DNA from: Lachnospiraceae bacterium
GTDB lineage: Bacteria > Bacillota > Clostridia > Lachnospirales > Lachnospiraceae
DNA: 51,694 nucleotides
Direction of reading: 5' to 3'
Assembly: GCA_021205755.1 (NCBI GenBank)
Contig: JAJPWX010000001.1
Span: forward strand, 1 to 51,694
Of the stretch, positions 6,918 to 15,566 are shown piece after piece (the stretch's first letter is position 1; every line of letters starts with the position of its first letter). The position numbers were made by a program, and so were the translations under genes. The notes under the pieces are model-generated. The model saw nothing but the letters and a program-made list of their open reading frames with translations. It was not told the DNA's origin and ran no database searches.

Positions 6918-8201
6918 TTATTTTGCCGTAATCAGCTCTTTTCCGCCCATATACATACGCAGCGCTTCCGGAATCCGCACGGAACCATCCTCGTTCAAAT
7001 TGTTCTCAAGGAAGGCGATTAGCATTCTAGGCGGCGCAACACAGGTGTTGTTCAGAGTATGTGCCAGGTATTTTCCATTTTTCCCGTTTACGCGGATTTT
7101 CAGTCGCCTTGCCTGCGCGTCTCCGAGGTTCGAGCAGCTTCCCACCTCAAAATACTTTTTCTGACGCGGCGACCAGGCTTCCACATCAACAGATTTTACT
7201 TTTAAGTCAGCCAGATCACCGGAGCAGCACTCTAAAGTACGAACCGGAATATCCAGGGTACGGAAGAAGTCTACCGTGTTTTTCCACAGGCGGTCATACC
7301 ACATCATACTGTCTTCCGGTTTGCAGACTACAATCATCTCCTGCTTTTCAAACTGATGGATGCGGTATACGCCGCGCTCCTCGATACCATGTGCGCCTTT
7401 TTCTTTGCGGAAGCAGGGAGAATAGCTGGTCAGAGTATAAGGCAGGTTTTCCTCCGGAATAATCTGATCGATAAACTTTCCGATCATTGAATGCTCGCTC
7501 GTACCGATGAGATAAAGATCTTCCCCTTCAATTTTGTACATCATGGCATCCATCTCAGCAAAGCTCATGACACCAGTCACTACATTGCTGCGAATCATAT
7601 ACGGAGGAATACAATAGGTAAATCCTCTGTCAATCATAAAATCACGAGCGTAGGAAAGCACAGCAGAATGCAGTCTGGCCACATCGCCCATCAGGTAATA
7701 AAATCCGTTTCCGGCCACTCTTCCGGCCGCATCCATATCAATGCCGTTCAGCTTTTCCATAATTTCCGTATGATACGGAATCTCGAAATCCGGTACAAAT
7801 GGTTCCCCAAAACGCTCCAGCTCCACATTCTCGCTGTCGTTCCTTCCGATTGGCACGGACGGATCAATGATATTCGGGATAATCAGCATAATCTCGCGGA
7901 TTTTTGCCTCTACTTCTTTCTCCTGCACATCAAGCTCTTCCATACGCTGAGAATTCTGCGTTACCTGACGTTTGATCTCTTCTGCCTCTTCTTTTTTTCC
8001 CTGTGCCATCAGAGCGCCAATCTGTTTGGATATCTTATTCCGGTTTGCGCGCAGAGCTTCTACTTCCTGCTTGATATCACGGTTTTTCTGATCCAGCTCC
8101 AGCACTTCATCCACAAGCGGCAGCTTTTCATCCTGGAACTTATTCCGGATATTCTGTTTTACTACTTCAGGATTTTCTCTCACAAACTTGATGTCTAACA
8201 T
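6918..8201 (-). CDS. serS: Seryl-tRNA synthetase
   Basis: This 427-residue class II aminoacyl-tRNA synthetase charges tRNA-Ser with serine using ATP. The N-terminal antiparallel coiled coil (about residues 30-100, rich in Glu/Lys/Arg) clamps the tRNA long variable arm. Motif 2 is seen in FRKEKGAHGIEERGVYRIHQ and motif 3 near the C terminus in NNTCVAPPRMLIAFLENN, followed by a short tail. Length and domain order are normal. The ATG at 8201 is used because GGAGG lies eight bases upstream; the in-frame ATG at 8216 itself overlaps that ribosome binding site. It follows the DUF4446 gene by one base, in the same transcription direction, and is followed by the DUF3881-like gene. Confidence 0.97.
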   Translation of the reverse strand: MLDIKFVRENPEVVKQNIRNKFQDEKLPLVDEVLELDQKNRDIKQEVEALRANRNKISKQIGALMAQGKKEEAEEIKRQVTQNSQRMEELDVQEKEVEAKIREIMLIIPNIIDPSVPIGRNDSENVELERFGEPFVPDFEIPYHTEIMEKLNGIDMDAAGRVAGNGFYYLMGDVARLHSAVLSYARDFMIDRGFTYCIPPYMIRSNVVTGVMSFAEMDAMMYKIEGEDLYLIGTSEHSMIGKFIDQIIPEENLPYTLTSYSPCFRKEKGAHGIEERGVYRIHQFEKQEMIVVCKPEDSMMWYDRLWKNTVDFFRTLDIPVRTLECCSGDLADLKVKSVDVEAWSPRQKKYFEVGSCSNLGDAQARRLKIRVNGKNGKYLAHTLNNTCVAPPRMLIAFLENNLNEDGSVRIPEALRMYMGGKELITAK

Positions 8202-8202
8202 T

Positions 8203-8727
8203 TTATTGTCCTCCATTCATATCACTAAAATAGGCTACCGCCTGACGCAACGCTTCCTTCTCTTCCGGTCCGAGCACGATGTAAGATTCCCCTTTTACAA
8301 TCTCCTTTACATAGGTATAACAACCGTCTCTTCCATGTATCGTATTTAATACAAAGCCGGAATCACTTTCATCCAGCATAGCCAACGCAAAACTAAGCCG
8401 TCCCCCAACATCTGGAAAAGCATCGTATTTCACAATACCGATTTTATTCGCAGACCTCTTCTGAATTTCCTTGATTCTGTGTATTTCGTCGTTATGAAGT
8501 CTGCTCATTTCGGTCAGCTTGTCTACTTCAAGAAATTTCTGTGTGAATGCTTTCTCTAATGAGACCGCATCTTTTCCCTTCATAAAAACACGGTACTTCT
8601 TTAAAAATCTGGTCATTTTCATTGAAACATGGACCATATAAAGCAGAACCAGGACTAATATTCCCATCATGGCAATGATCAGAATACCCGGATCCACTCC
8701 AAGTGAATTTAAAATACTACTTTCCAT
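8203..8727 (-). CDS. DUF4446-family membrane-anchored protein
   Basis: This 174-residue protein has one N-terminal transmembrane segment (about residues 13-34, ILIIAMMGILVLVLLYMVHV), then a charged helical region, then a compact domain with the conserved KYDAFPDVGGRLSFALAMLD block typical of DUF4446. In Firmicutes this family usually sits immediately after parB, as here, but its function is not established. The topology predicts a short outside N terminus and a cytoplasmic domain. It lies about 120 bases downstream of parB on the same strand, and serS starts one base after its stop codon, suggesting a parA-parB-DUF4446-serS transcription unit. Confidence 0.82.
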   Translation of the reverse strand: MESSILNSLGVDPGILIIAMMGILVLVLLYMVHVSMKMTRFLKKYRVFMKGKDAVSLEKAFTQKFLEVDKLTEMSRLHNDEIHRIKEIQKRSANKIGIVKYDAFPDVGGRLSFALAMLDESDSGFVLNTIHGRDGCYTYVKEIVKGESYIVLGPEEKEALRQAVAYFSDMNGGQ

Positions 8728-8846
8728 TTTGTTTTCCTCTTATAACGTTTCCCCTAATTACTTATACCAGACGTTTTCTTATAAAACAATTCTTTTTTGC
8801 AGATATTTTCTCTTTTCTTACTTATTTCTACCAGAACCATATCTTT

Positions 8847-9758
8847 TTACTGTACCGAATGTTCTGTCGATATCGACTGAAAAAGATACATCAGTCGTTC
8901 CAGTTCCTCATTCGAGTAGTAATCTATAACAATTTTTCCCTTATTATTTTTTTTGTGCTCTATGGAAACCTTTGTTCCCAGCAAAGCTTTCATTTTATCC
9001 GCAAGATCCTGATATATAAATGCATTTGCATTCTCTTGTTTTGTTTTTTCTTCTTTCTTTTCACTAAAAGTTTTGACCATACGCTCTACTTCGCGAACGC
9101 TCATCTTTTCGTCAAAGACTTTCATAGCAAATTTGTATTGAAGTTCTGGATCAGTAATTGCCAGCAAAGCTCTTGCATGTCCGGTGGTAATCATTTCGTC
9201 TATTACCATCTGCTGCACTCGCTCATCAAGCTTTAACAGACGCATTGAGTTTGTTACCGCTGTCCGGCTTTTCGATACACGCTCTGCTACCTCATCCTGC
9301 TTTAGTTCAAACTCAGTCAGCAGTCTTTTGTATGCCACCGCTTCTTCAATCGGATTCAGGTTTTCTCTCTGAATATTTTCGATCAGAGAAATTTCTACTG
9401 CCTGCTGTTCAGAAAATTCCCGGATTATCACGGGTACTTCCTTCAACCCCGCCATTTTGGCAGCCCGCCATCTTCGTTCTCCGGCAATTATCTCATAATA
9501 ATCGCCTTTTTTCTGTACAATCAATGGCTGTATAACACCAAATTGCCGGATAGAATCCGCCAGTTCGATCAGGGAATCTTCATCGAACTTTTTCCGCGGT
9601 TGATCTCTGTTTGGCTCAATTTCTGTCAGTTTCAGCTTTATTTCTTCGTTTTTTATAATTGTTTTTTCCTTTGGAGGAGCTGAAGCCTTTTCCTGTGCCT
9701 GCTTTGGCGCAATCAGCGAATCAAGTCCCTTTCCCAATCCTGTTTTCTTTACTGCCAT
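8847..9758 (-). CDS. parB: Chromosome-partitioning protein ParB (Spo0J)
   Basis: This 303-residue DNA-binding CTPase nucleates on parS sites and spreads to organise the origin region. The N-terminal CTP-binding domain holds the signature GERRWRAAKMAGL (about residues 92-104) and ENIQRENLNPIEEA. The helix-turn-helix region follows (TEFELKQDEVAERVSKSRTA), and a C-terminal dimerisation segment ends the protein. The basic N-terminal LGKGLDSLI motif stimulates the ParA ATPase. Its ATG lies inside the last codons of parA (ten-base overlap), so the two are translationally coupled. Two perfect parS sites lie 0.9 and 1.7 kb upstream. Start, length and context are all standard. Confidence 0.97.
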   Translation of the reverse strand: MAVKKTGLGKGLDSLIAPKQAQEKASAPPKEKTIIKNEEIKLKLTEIEPNRDQPRKKFDEDSLIELADSIRQFGVIQPLIVQKKGDYYEIIAGERRWRAAKMAGLKEVPVIIREFSEQQAVEISLIENIQRENLNPIEEAVAYKRLLTEFELKQDEVAERVSKSRTAVTNSMRLLKLDERVQQMVIDEMITTGHARALLAITDPELQYKFAMKVFDEKMSVREVERMVKTFSEKKEEKTKQENANAFIYQDLADKMKALLGTKVSIEHKKNNKGKIVIDYYSNEELERLMYLFQSISTEHSVQ

Positions 9759-10525
9759 TCTTCATCTCCCCTATGTACTACTTCTTCTGCTAACAAACGA
9801 TATGCTTCCGCACCAGATGACTTTGTATCATATTCAATCACCGGCAATCCATAGCTTGGTGCCTCAGCCAGTCGGACATTTCTGGGAATAATACTTTTAT
9901 ATATATTCTGATGAAGATTTTCTTTCACATTTTCTACTACCTGCAGCGAAAGATTTGTTCTTGCATCATACATTGTAAACACGACGCCTTCAATTTCAAT
10001 TTCCGGATTTAAACGTTCTTTGACAAGATCAATCGTATGAATCAACTGACTTAAGCCTTCCAAGGCGTAATATTCACACTGGATTGGAACCAAAACAGTA
10101 TCTCCCGCACACATAGAATTGATTGTAAGCATATTCAAGGACGGCGGACAGTCAATCAGTATAAAATCATAATCGGATTTCATTGGCTCGAGCGATTTTT
10201 TCAGTAAAAACTCTTTATTTTCAATTCCAATCAATTCGATTTCCGCACCGGATAGATTAATATTTGAGGGAAGAAGAGACAATTCTTTATATACTTCTTT
10301 ACATACACACTCATCAAAAGTGCATTCTTCAAGAAGTAATTCATAAACTGTTTTTTCTACCTGATCTTTTTCTACGCCGAATCCACTTGTAGTATTTCCC
10401 TGTGGATCCATATCTACGACAAGCACTTTTTTCCCCATTTCTGCAAGTGCTGCTGACAGATTAATTGTCGTAGTGGTTTTACCTACTCCGCCCTTCTGAT
10501 TTGCAACCACTATCGTTCTCCCCAT
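9749..10525 (-). CDS. parA: Chromosome-partitioning ATPase ParA (Soj)
   Basis: This 258-residue Walker-type ATPase has the deviant Walker A KGGVGKTTTTINL at residues 11-23 and a second lysine in that loop, the Walker A' DMDPQGNTT near residue 40 and Walker B in LIDCPPSLN. It binds DNA nonspecifically as an ATP dimer, interacts with ParB and, in Bacillus-type organisms, also modulates DnaA activity at oriC. The chromosomal short form (no N-terminal HTH) fits this location about 11 kb from the origin. parB overlaps its 3' end. A perfect parS lies 140 bases upstream of its start. Confidence 0.97.
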   Translation of the reverse strand: MGRTIVVANQKGGVGKTTTTINLSAALAEMGKKVLVVDMDPQGNTTSGFGVEKDQVEKTVYELLLEECTFDECVCKEVYKELSLLPSNINLSGAEIELIGIENKEFLLKKSLEPMKSDYDFILIDCPPSLNMLTINSMCAGDTVLVPIQCEYYALEGLSQLIHTIDLVKERLNPEIEIEGVVFTMYDARTNLSLQVVENVKENLHQNIYKSIIPRNVRLAEAPSYGLPVIEYDTKSSGAEAYRLLAEEVVHRGDEEWQ

Positions 10526-10664
10526 TTTTATTTTCTGTCCCCCTTTATCCCTATAATTTTTCGATTGTATCCTTATTATAAGGTTTTCTTCCTGTCTTGA
10601 AATATTCTCATTTTCTTATCTATCGTTTAGTATACCACCAATCATCTACAATTACCACTCAAAA

Positions 10665-10680
10665 TGTTTCACGTGAAACA
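10665..10680. promoter_or_regulatory. parS site (ParB binding), copy 1
   Basis: TGTTTCACGTGAAACA is an exact match to the 16-bp palindromic parS consensus bound by ParB/Spo0J. It lies between the coiled-coil gene and the parA start. Confidence 0.96.
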
Positions 10681-10708
10681 TTCCTCTGTTTTTCACAAAA
10701 ACACCTGT

Positions 10709-11329
10709 CTAATCAGTTAGATTTTCCAACTTTTTTGCATAATCCTTTATCAGAGTCATGGCACTGCGTAGTTCCGTCTTACAACGATTCTTATTTCCAT
10801 TCACCAAAGCCAAGGATGTTTCTATCTTTTTATAAATCAGACTTAGAAAATCATTTAAGTCATTTAGAGATATCATATCTGATTGAATATCATTGTTTTT
10901 ATCATTATTGAGTGAAACAGGCGAAGAATTATTTTTCTGATCATTCATTTGTTCATTTGTTTGATCATTTGTTTGCTTGTTTGTTTGCTCATATCTATAT
11001 TCAGCAGATGTATAATTTTCAGCTTCTTCTTTCAGCAGATGTAGTTCTTTTTTCTGTTTCATAGCTTCGTCTATCATCTGACTTACATATTCCATTCTTC
11101 GTTTGATGCCATTTATTTTATTCTGTGTTTCTTCAATTTTATCGTCCGCCTGCAAATCAATTGTTCTTGGAGAAAAAATATTTGTATCGATTTTTTTATC
11201 ATGCTGCAGCTTTTCTAATACTTTTTCATTACAATCCAGATCGTTTACAAGATCCTGCATTTCCTGCTGAAGTGAATTCAGCTTCATATCATTTTCTGTC
11301 TGGATATCTTTTATATATTCCTTTAACAT
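10709..11329 (-). CDS. Coiled-coil protein of unknown function with an Asn/Gln/Thr repeat
   Basis: This 206-residue soluble protein lies upstream of parA and is flanked by the two parS sites. The first ~110 residues are strongly charged and heptad-like (QQEMQDLVNDLDCNEKVLEK and onward), predicting long coiled coils. A low-complexity segment near residues 115-130 (NKQTNDQTNEQMNDQK) comes from a degenerate four-base repeat on the DNA (about 10938-10990). The last ~50 residues are helical and basic. I do not recognise the family. Position suggests a link to chromosome organisation or sporulation, but this is only context. The ATG at 11329 has no strong ribosome binding site (AAAGGAGG-like sequence is absent; GGAGG lies at 11338-11342 on the + strand complement only as CCTCC), which fits a seven-to-ten-base spacing. 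Confidence 0.7.
   Translation of the reverse strand: MLKEYIKDIQTENDMKLNSLQQEMQDLVNDLDCNEKVLEKLQHDKKIDTNIFSPRTIDLQADDKIEETQNKINGIKRRMEYVSQMIDEAMKQKKELHLLKEEAENYTSAEYRYEQTNKQTNDQTNEQMNDQKNNSSPVSLNNDKNNDIQSDMISLNDLNDFLSLIYKKIETSLALVNGNKNRCKTELRSAMTLIKDYAKKLENLTD
10938..10990. repeat. Degenerate tetranucleotide repeat inside a coding region
   Basis: The plus strand reads as successive four-base units (TCAT, TTGT, TTGA, TTGC) for about 13 units. On the coding strand this produces the four-residue periodic NKQT/NDQT/NEQM/NDQK segment. The units are no longer identical, so the tract is likely less slippage-prone than a perfect repeat. Confidence 0.75.
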
Positions 11330-11567
11330 TCAAACAAAACCTCCGAAAGCAATTACATATAATCATACATCATTTATGATCAAAAGAAAAGCAAAAATTA
11401 TCGTATTTTCACATGAACTCATCATTAAATGCAGGATCATGTTGTCATGAACAGTGTTAATTCATTTTTATTCAATGTTTCACGTGAAACATTCTAAAGA
11501 ATAATATTTTGTAAGGTCTGGTTGAGGCCAGGACAAAAATATACAAAATATGACACTGCATTTTCAG
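11330..11567. other. Divergent intergenic region with parS copy 2
   Basis: An AT-rich region between the leftward coiled-coil gene and the rightward hydrolase. Besides the parS site at 11476-11491 and the hydrolase promoter at its right end, no gene or RNA was recognised. Confidence 0.5.
11476..11491. promoter_or_regulatory. parS site (ParB binding), copy 2
   Basis: A second exact TGTTTCACGTGAAACA, in the spacer between the coiled-coil gene and the hydrolase, 811 bases from the first copy. Confidence 0.96.
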
Positions 11568-11596
11568 GTGACAGAATCAAAAGAAAGGGGTATAAT
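11568..11596 (+). promoter_or_regulatory. Sigma-A promoter of the hydrolase gene
   Basis: GTGACA (11568-11573), a 17-base spacer and TATAAT (11591-11596). Transcription would begin near 11603, downstream of the first possible ATG (11550) and so supporting the later start at 11670. Confidence 0.7.
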
Positions 11597-11669
11597 AGGT
11601 AACACAGGCGTAAAGGCAGAAAACAGGAAAATCATTTTCAGTCAGAGGAAGAAAGGAAATAATATATAT

Positions 11670-12599
11670 ATGAAGAAAAAAGCATTAAAACTATCCATCG
11701 CATCAATTGGAATTCTAGAATGCATAAATCGATACATTGACTCTTACGTTGTCAAAAGAGAATCAAAACCGAATGTAAAGTACTACAAGTGGGAAAATGG
11801 AAATATTTGCTATACAATGAATGGAAAAGGACAGCCATTGCTTCTCATACATGATCTGAATGTGTTTTCATCCGAAAAAGACTGGTCCGAAATTGTCAAA
11901 AGACTCTCTCAAAAATATAAAGTCTACACGATTGATCTGCCTGGATGCGGGAGATCAGACAAACCTGCCATTACCTATACAAATTATTTTTACGTACAGG
12001 CGATAACTGATTTTATAAAAACAATTATACAGGAAAAAACAAATGTGGTAGTGTCAGGATGCTCCTCGTCTTTCGTGTTAATGGCAGATTCTCTGACGCC
12101 GAATCTGATAGATGAAATCTATATGATTAATCCGCCATCCTTTGCCTCATTAAACAGGCAACCTGGCAAATACTCAAAGGGATTAAAGACTCTTTTGGGA
12201 CTTCCGGTCATTGGGAGAACATGCTATTATATCGCCACAAACCGTACAAATACTGAGTATTACCTATCAGAAAAATGCTTTTTTAACCCGTTTCACATGA
12301 AACAATGTCATGTAAAAGCAGCCTATCAGGCTTCGCATGATCGAAAAGGAAAAGGAAAATACTTACTTGCCAGCCTTGAAGGAAACTACTTAAACGTAGA
12401 CATTACAAAAGCTCTGAAAAGTAGAAAAGGGAAAACAGTGTTAATCATTGGTGAAAAAGAAAGCGGTTCAGCTGAGATATCCGCAGAATACAGCAAAATC
12501 AGGGAGAACCTGATCATATACACCATTAAAAACACAAAACATCTTCCGCAATTGGAAATGCCGGAAGATGTATGCAATCTGATACAAATAGATTCTTAA
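11670..12599 (+). CDS. Alpha/beta-hydrolase-fold protein with an atypical nucleophile elbow
   Basis: This 309-residue protein starts MKKKALKLSIASIGILECIN, a basic N terminus with a short hydrophobic stretch that could be a weak membrane anchor. The alpha/beta-hydrolase core is visible: GQPLLLIHDLN (the HG of the oxyanion region is HD here), IDLPGCGRSDKP, the nucleophile region VSGCSSSF and the final His in NTKHLPQLEMPEDV. The elbow reads G-C-S-S-S instead of the usual G-x-S-x-G, so activity is uncertain. The ATG at 11670 is preferred over 11550 because the promoter lies between them. It reads rightward against the flanking leftward genes. Substrate unknown. Confidence 0.82.
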   Translation: MKKKALKLSIASIGILECINRYIDSYVVKRESKPNVKYYKWENGNICYTMNGKGQPLLLIHDLNVFSSEKDWSEIVKRLSQKYKVYTIDLPGCGRSDKPAITYTNYFYVQAITDFIKTIIQEKTNVVVSGCSSSFVLMADSLTPNLIDEIYMINPPSFASLNRQPGKYSKGLKTLLGLPVIGRTCYYIATNRTNTEYYLSEKCFFNPFHMKQCHVKAAYQASHDRKGKGKYLLASLEGNYLNVDITKALKSRKGKTVLIIGEKESGSAEISAEYSKIRENLIIYTIKNTKHLPQLEMPEDVCNLIQIDS

Positions 12600-12621
12600 C
12601 TGTTCAGTACTTTCACAGTTA
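12597..12621. terminator. Short hairpin in the convergent hydrolase/rsmG junction
   Basis: TAACTGT (12597-12603) and ACAGTTA (12615-12621) form a short inverted repeat overlapping both stop codons. It resembles the ends of the repeat family at 40133-40310. A terminator role is only possible; there is no T-run. Confidence 0.35.
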
Positions 12622-13347
12622 CAGGGGATTTTTTGCAGGAATACCAGCTTTACGTGGGTATTTTGCGGGAGTTCCCCTTTCTTTTTTTATAAAAACAAGA
12701 GAACGCTCAATATCAGTATCTGGAATTGATACTTTTCGAATGTCCTGCATAGTACCACCAAGCAAATAAATTGCTTTTTTTGCATCAGAACATTCCTGCT
12801 CAACAGAAGAAGATTTGTAAGAAACGAAATAACCTCCTCTATGCACAAAAGGAAGACAATATTCAGACAGAGAAGACAGGTTTGCTACAGCACGTGAAAC
12901 ACAAAGATCAAATTTTTCTCTGTATTTGGAATCACATGCAGCTTCCTCAGCACGAGCATGAATCGCAGTGACGTTCTGCAGCTTTAGCTGCACAATCACT
13001 TCTTTCAGAAACAAGACCCTTTTATTGAGAGAATCCAGAAGAAGCACCTCCAAATCAGGACGTAAAATATTCAAAGGGATTCCTGGAAAACCAGCCCCGG
13101 TTCCTACATCTATCACGGTATGGAAAGACTGCGTTTCTTCTGAAAAAAGAAGAGCGCTGTCGATAAAATGCTTCTGTACAACATCTTCAAATTCCGTAAT
13201 TGCAGTCAGATTCATAACCTTATTTTTTTCAATAAGAAGCTCATAATAGGATAAAAACTGGAATACTTGCAGTTCAGAGAGAGAAATTCCAATCTTTTGA
13301 AACTGCTCCTGAAGATAAAATTCATAATCATCCTGTTTTAAATTCAT
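12619..13347 (-). CDS. rsmG: 16S rRNA (guanine-527-N7)-methyltransferase RsmG
   Basis: This 242-residue SAM-dependent methyltransferase modifies G527 of 16S rRNA near the decoding site; loss causes low-level streptomycin resistance in several bacteria. The SAM loop is VIDVGTGAGFPGIPLNILRP, and the conserved KRVLFLKEV and FDLCVSRAVANLS blocks are present. The C-terminal tail GTPAKYPRKAGIPAKNP holds a short imperfect repeat not typical of the family. The ATG at 13347 is chosen because AGGAG is eight bases upstream; the ATG at 13353 would be too close to it. It follows mnmG after a 223-base gap that contains a DnaA-box palindrome. Confidence 0.96.
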   Translation of the reverse strand: MNLKQDDYEFYLQEQFQKIGISLSELQVFQFLSYYELLIEKNKVMNLTAITEFEDVVQKHFIDSALLFSEETQSFHTVIDVGTGAGFPGIPLNILRPDLEVLLLDSLNKRVLFLKEVIVQLKLQNVTAIHARAEEAACDSKYREKFDLCVSRAVANLSSLSEYCLPFVHRGGYFVSYKSSSVEQECSDAKKAIYLLGGTMQDIRKVSIPDTDIERSLVFIKKERGTPAKYPRKAGIPAKNPL

Positions 13348-13471
13348 AAACATTTCTCCTCTCCCGCTTGCAGATAATTCTAATCAAATACCACAATGCA
13401 TATAAAACTACTTACTTGCCGCTTCGTGGAAATGAATCCTTAGCTGGAATAAAATATCCACTAAAATCTGT

Positions 13472-13511
13472 AAAGTTATCCACATTTCATCCAGAAAATG
13501 TGGATAACTTT
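13472..13511. promoter_or_regulatory. Perfect inverted repeat containing two consensus DnaA boxes
   Basis: AAAGTTATCCACATTT (13472-13487) and AAATGTGGATAACTTT (13496-13511) are exact inverse complements, eight bases apart. Each arm contains a perfect DnaA box TTATCCACA (13476-13484 forward, 13499-13507 reverse). It lies in the mnmG-rsmG spacer, about 7 kb from the oriC boxes. It could bind DnaA, act as a transcriptional hairpin, or both. Confidence 0.8.
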
Positions 13512-13570
13512 TAAAAAGCACGTAATAATGAACCAATTCATGCTCAATGCCATTTACAATTGAGAATCAA

Positions 13571-15442
13571 TTACTGATTCTTCAAATATACAAGTAAGAC
13601 AGAAATGTCTGCCGGTGATACACCGGCAATTCTGGAAGCCTGACCTATTGATGATGGTCGATATTTTGAAAGTTTTTGCTGTGCTTCCAATCGCAATCCA
13701 GAAATTCGATCATAATCAATATTATCCGGAATTCCTTTCTTTTCCAGTTTTTTAAATTGCTCAACCTGACGAACCTGACGATCCAGGTAACCTTTATATT
13801 TTATAGAAATATTTACCTGTTCAACAACATCTGCCGGCAAAGGTTTGCGGCCTGTATCAATTTCAGAAAGTATTTCATAGGAAAGTTCTGGTCGGCGAAC
13901 AAGCTCTCCGAGACAAATAGATGATTTTAATTCTGTACTCCCATGCCTTTTCAGAAAACTCTGTACACCTGGCTGATCACTGACGTAAGTAGATTCCACG
14001 CGCTGAATTTCCGATGCAATCTGTTCTCGCTTTTTCAAGAAGCTCTGATAACGTTCTTCCTCAATCAGGCCTATCTCATATCCTTTTTCCGTTAGCCGAA
14101 GATCCGCATTGTCCTGTCGAAGTAAAAGACGATACTCCGCGCGTGAAGTCATCATGCGATAAGGTTCTATATTTTCCTTTGTAACAAGGTCATCAATCAG
14201 AACACCAATATAAGCCTCCGACCGGTCAAGGATAAGCGGCTCTTTCCCCTGTATTTTCCGCGCCGCATTAATTCCCGCTATAAGACCCTGCGCAGCCGCC
14301 TCTTCATAACCAGAGCTGCCATTAAACTGGCCGGCGGAAAACAGTCCGCTAATCTGTTTAAATTCAAGAGAAAGCTTCAGCTGACGCGCATCAACGCAGT
14401 CGTATTCAATTGCATAAGCATTTTTTACCAGACGAGCTTGCTCCAGGCCAGGAACAGAACGATACATAGCAATCTGCACATCCTCCGGGAGGGAACTGGA
14501 CATACCAGAAATATACATCTCATTGGTATGGATTCCTTCCGGCTCAATAAAGACCTGATGTCGATCCTTATCTGGAAATTTCATGACCTTATCTTCAATC
14601 GACGGACAATATCTTGGTCCGGTGCCCTGAATCTTTCCGGAATAAAGAGGCGAACGATCAATATTTTCACGAATAATTTCATGCGTCCTCTCGTTGGTAT
14701 AAGTCAGCCAGCAGGAAACCTGCTCTTTTTGAACTGATTCCGGATCTGTTGTAAAGGAAAAAGGAACAACGTACTCATCACCTTTTTGCTCTTCCATTTT
14801 AGAATAATCAATGGAGGGTCCCGCAATTCGCGCAGGGGTACCAGTTTTGAATCGTCGAAGCTCAATGCCAAGCGAACGCAAGGAATCGGTCAGATGATTC
14901 GCTGCCGCCAGTCCATTGGGGCCGGTGTACATACTCACATCCCCATAAATACATCGCGCTTTTGAATAAGTTCCGGCGCACAAAACAGCAGCTTTACAGT
15001 GAAAAACAGAACCAGAATACGTTTTGATCCCTGTGAGTTTCCCATCTTCCACAAGAAGATCGGTCACTTCGAGCTGTTTTATCTCCAGATTCTCTGTCTG
15101 TTCCAGAACCTGCCGCATACTTCTGGTATAATCGGACTTATCTGCCTGCGCACGCAAAGAATGAACAGCAGGACCTTTGGACTGATTCAGCATTTTTGAC
15201 TGAATAAAGGTCTTATCAATGTTTTTTCCCATCTCTCCGCCTAAGGCATCCACTTCTCGCACAAGATGACCTTTGGAGCTGCCCCCGATATTCGGATTAC
15301 ATGGCATCAACGCAATACTGTCAACGCTCACCGTAAAAATCACGGTATGCAGCCCAAGTCGGGCACAGGCCAGTGCCGCCTCACAGCCGGCATGACCGGC
15401 ACCGACAACCACCACATCCACATATTCCTCAACCAAACTCAT
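13571..15442 (-). CDS. mnmG: tRNA uridine-5-carboxymethylaminomethyl modification enzyme MnmG (GidA)
   Basis: This 623-residue FAD protein works with MnmE to modify U34 of tRNAs reading split codon boxes. The Rossmann FAD loop [19 protein letters not shown] begins near residue 11. The signature [20 protein letters not shown] follows at about residue 48, and [21 protein letters not shown] lies in the middle. The C-terminal helical tRNA/MnmE-binding domain ends in [19 protein letters not shown]. Full length. It lies between mnmE and rsmG on the minus strand, the common origin-proximal order. Confidence 0.97.
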   Translation of the reverse strand: MSLVEEYVDVVVVGAGHAGCEAALACARLGLHTVIFTVSVDSIALMPCNPNIGGSSKGHLVREVDALGGEMGKNIDKTFIQSKMLNQSKGPAVHSLRAQADKSDYTRSMRQVLEQTENLEIKQLEVTDLLVEDGKLTGIKTYSGSVFHCKAAVLCAGTYSKARCIYGDVSMYTGPNGLAAANHLTDSLRSLGIELRRFKTGTPARIAGPSIDYSKMEEQKGDEYVVPFSFTTDPESVQKEQVSCWLTYTNERTHEIIRENIDRSPLYSGKIQGTGPRYCPSIEDKVMKFPDKDRHQVFIEPEGIHTNEMYISGMSSSLPEDVQIAMYRSVPGLEQARLVKNAYAIEYDCVDARQLKLSLEFKQISGLFSAGQFNGSSGYEEAAAQGLIAGINAARKIQGKEPLILDRSEAYIGVLIDDLVTKENIEPYRMMTSRAEYRLLLRQDNADLRLTEKGYEIGLIEEERYQSFLKKREQIASEIQRVESTYVSDQPGVQSFLKRHGSTELKSSICLGELVRRPELSYEILSEIDTGRKPLPADVVEQVNISIKYKGYLDRQVRQVEQFKKLEKKGIPDNIDYDRISGLRLEAQQKLSKYRPSSIGQASRIAGVSPADISVLLVYLKNQ

Positions 15443-15502
15443 TTTTCACACTTACCTTCTATTCACCGAAATCATTTATAACTGTCTGTACAAACCGAGC
15501 AA

Positions 15503-15563
15503 TTCAGAACAGCTGCAGGACATAAATTTCCTGTTTTCTACGATATTGTTCTGAACTGTGACA
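15503..15563. repeat. Short degenerate copy of the TTCAGAACAG-ended repeat family
   Basis: TTCAGAACAGC (15503-15513) faces GTTCTGAACTGTGACA (15548-15563) as imperfect inverted ends in the mnmE-mnmG spacer. The ends match those of the larger element at 40133-40310 (TTCAGAACAG, GTTCTGAACTGTTACA), but the interior is much shorter. Confidence 0.55.
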
Positions 15564-15566
15564 AAA

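Noticed and set aside
12289-12304. Third parS site inside the hydrolase gene
   Set aside because: CGTTTCACATGAAACA has two mismatches to the consensus, including the central CG; it may be chance and is listed only as a weak relative.
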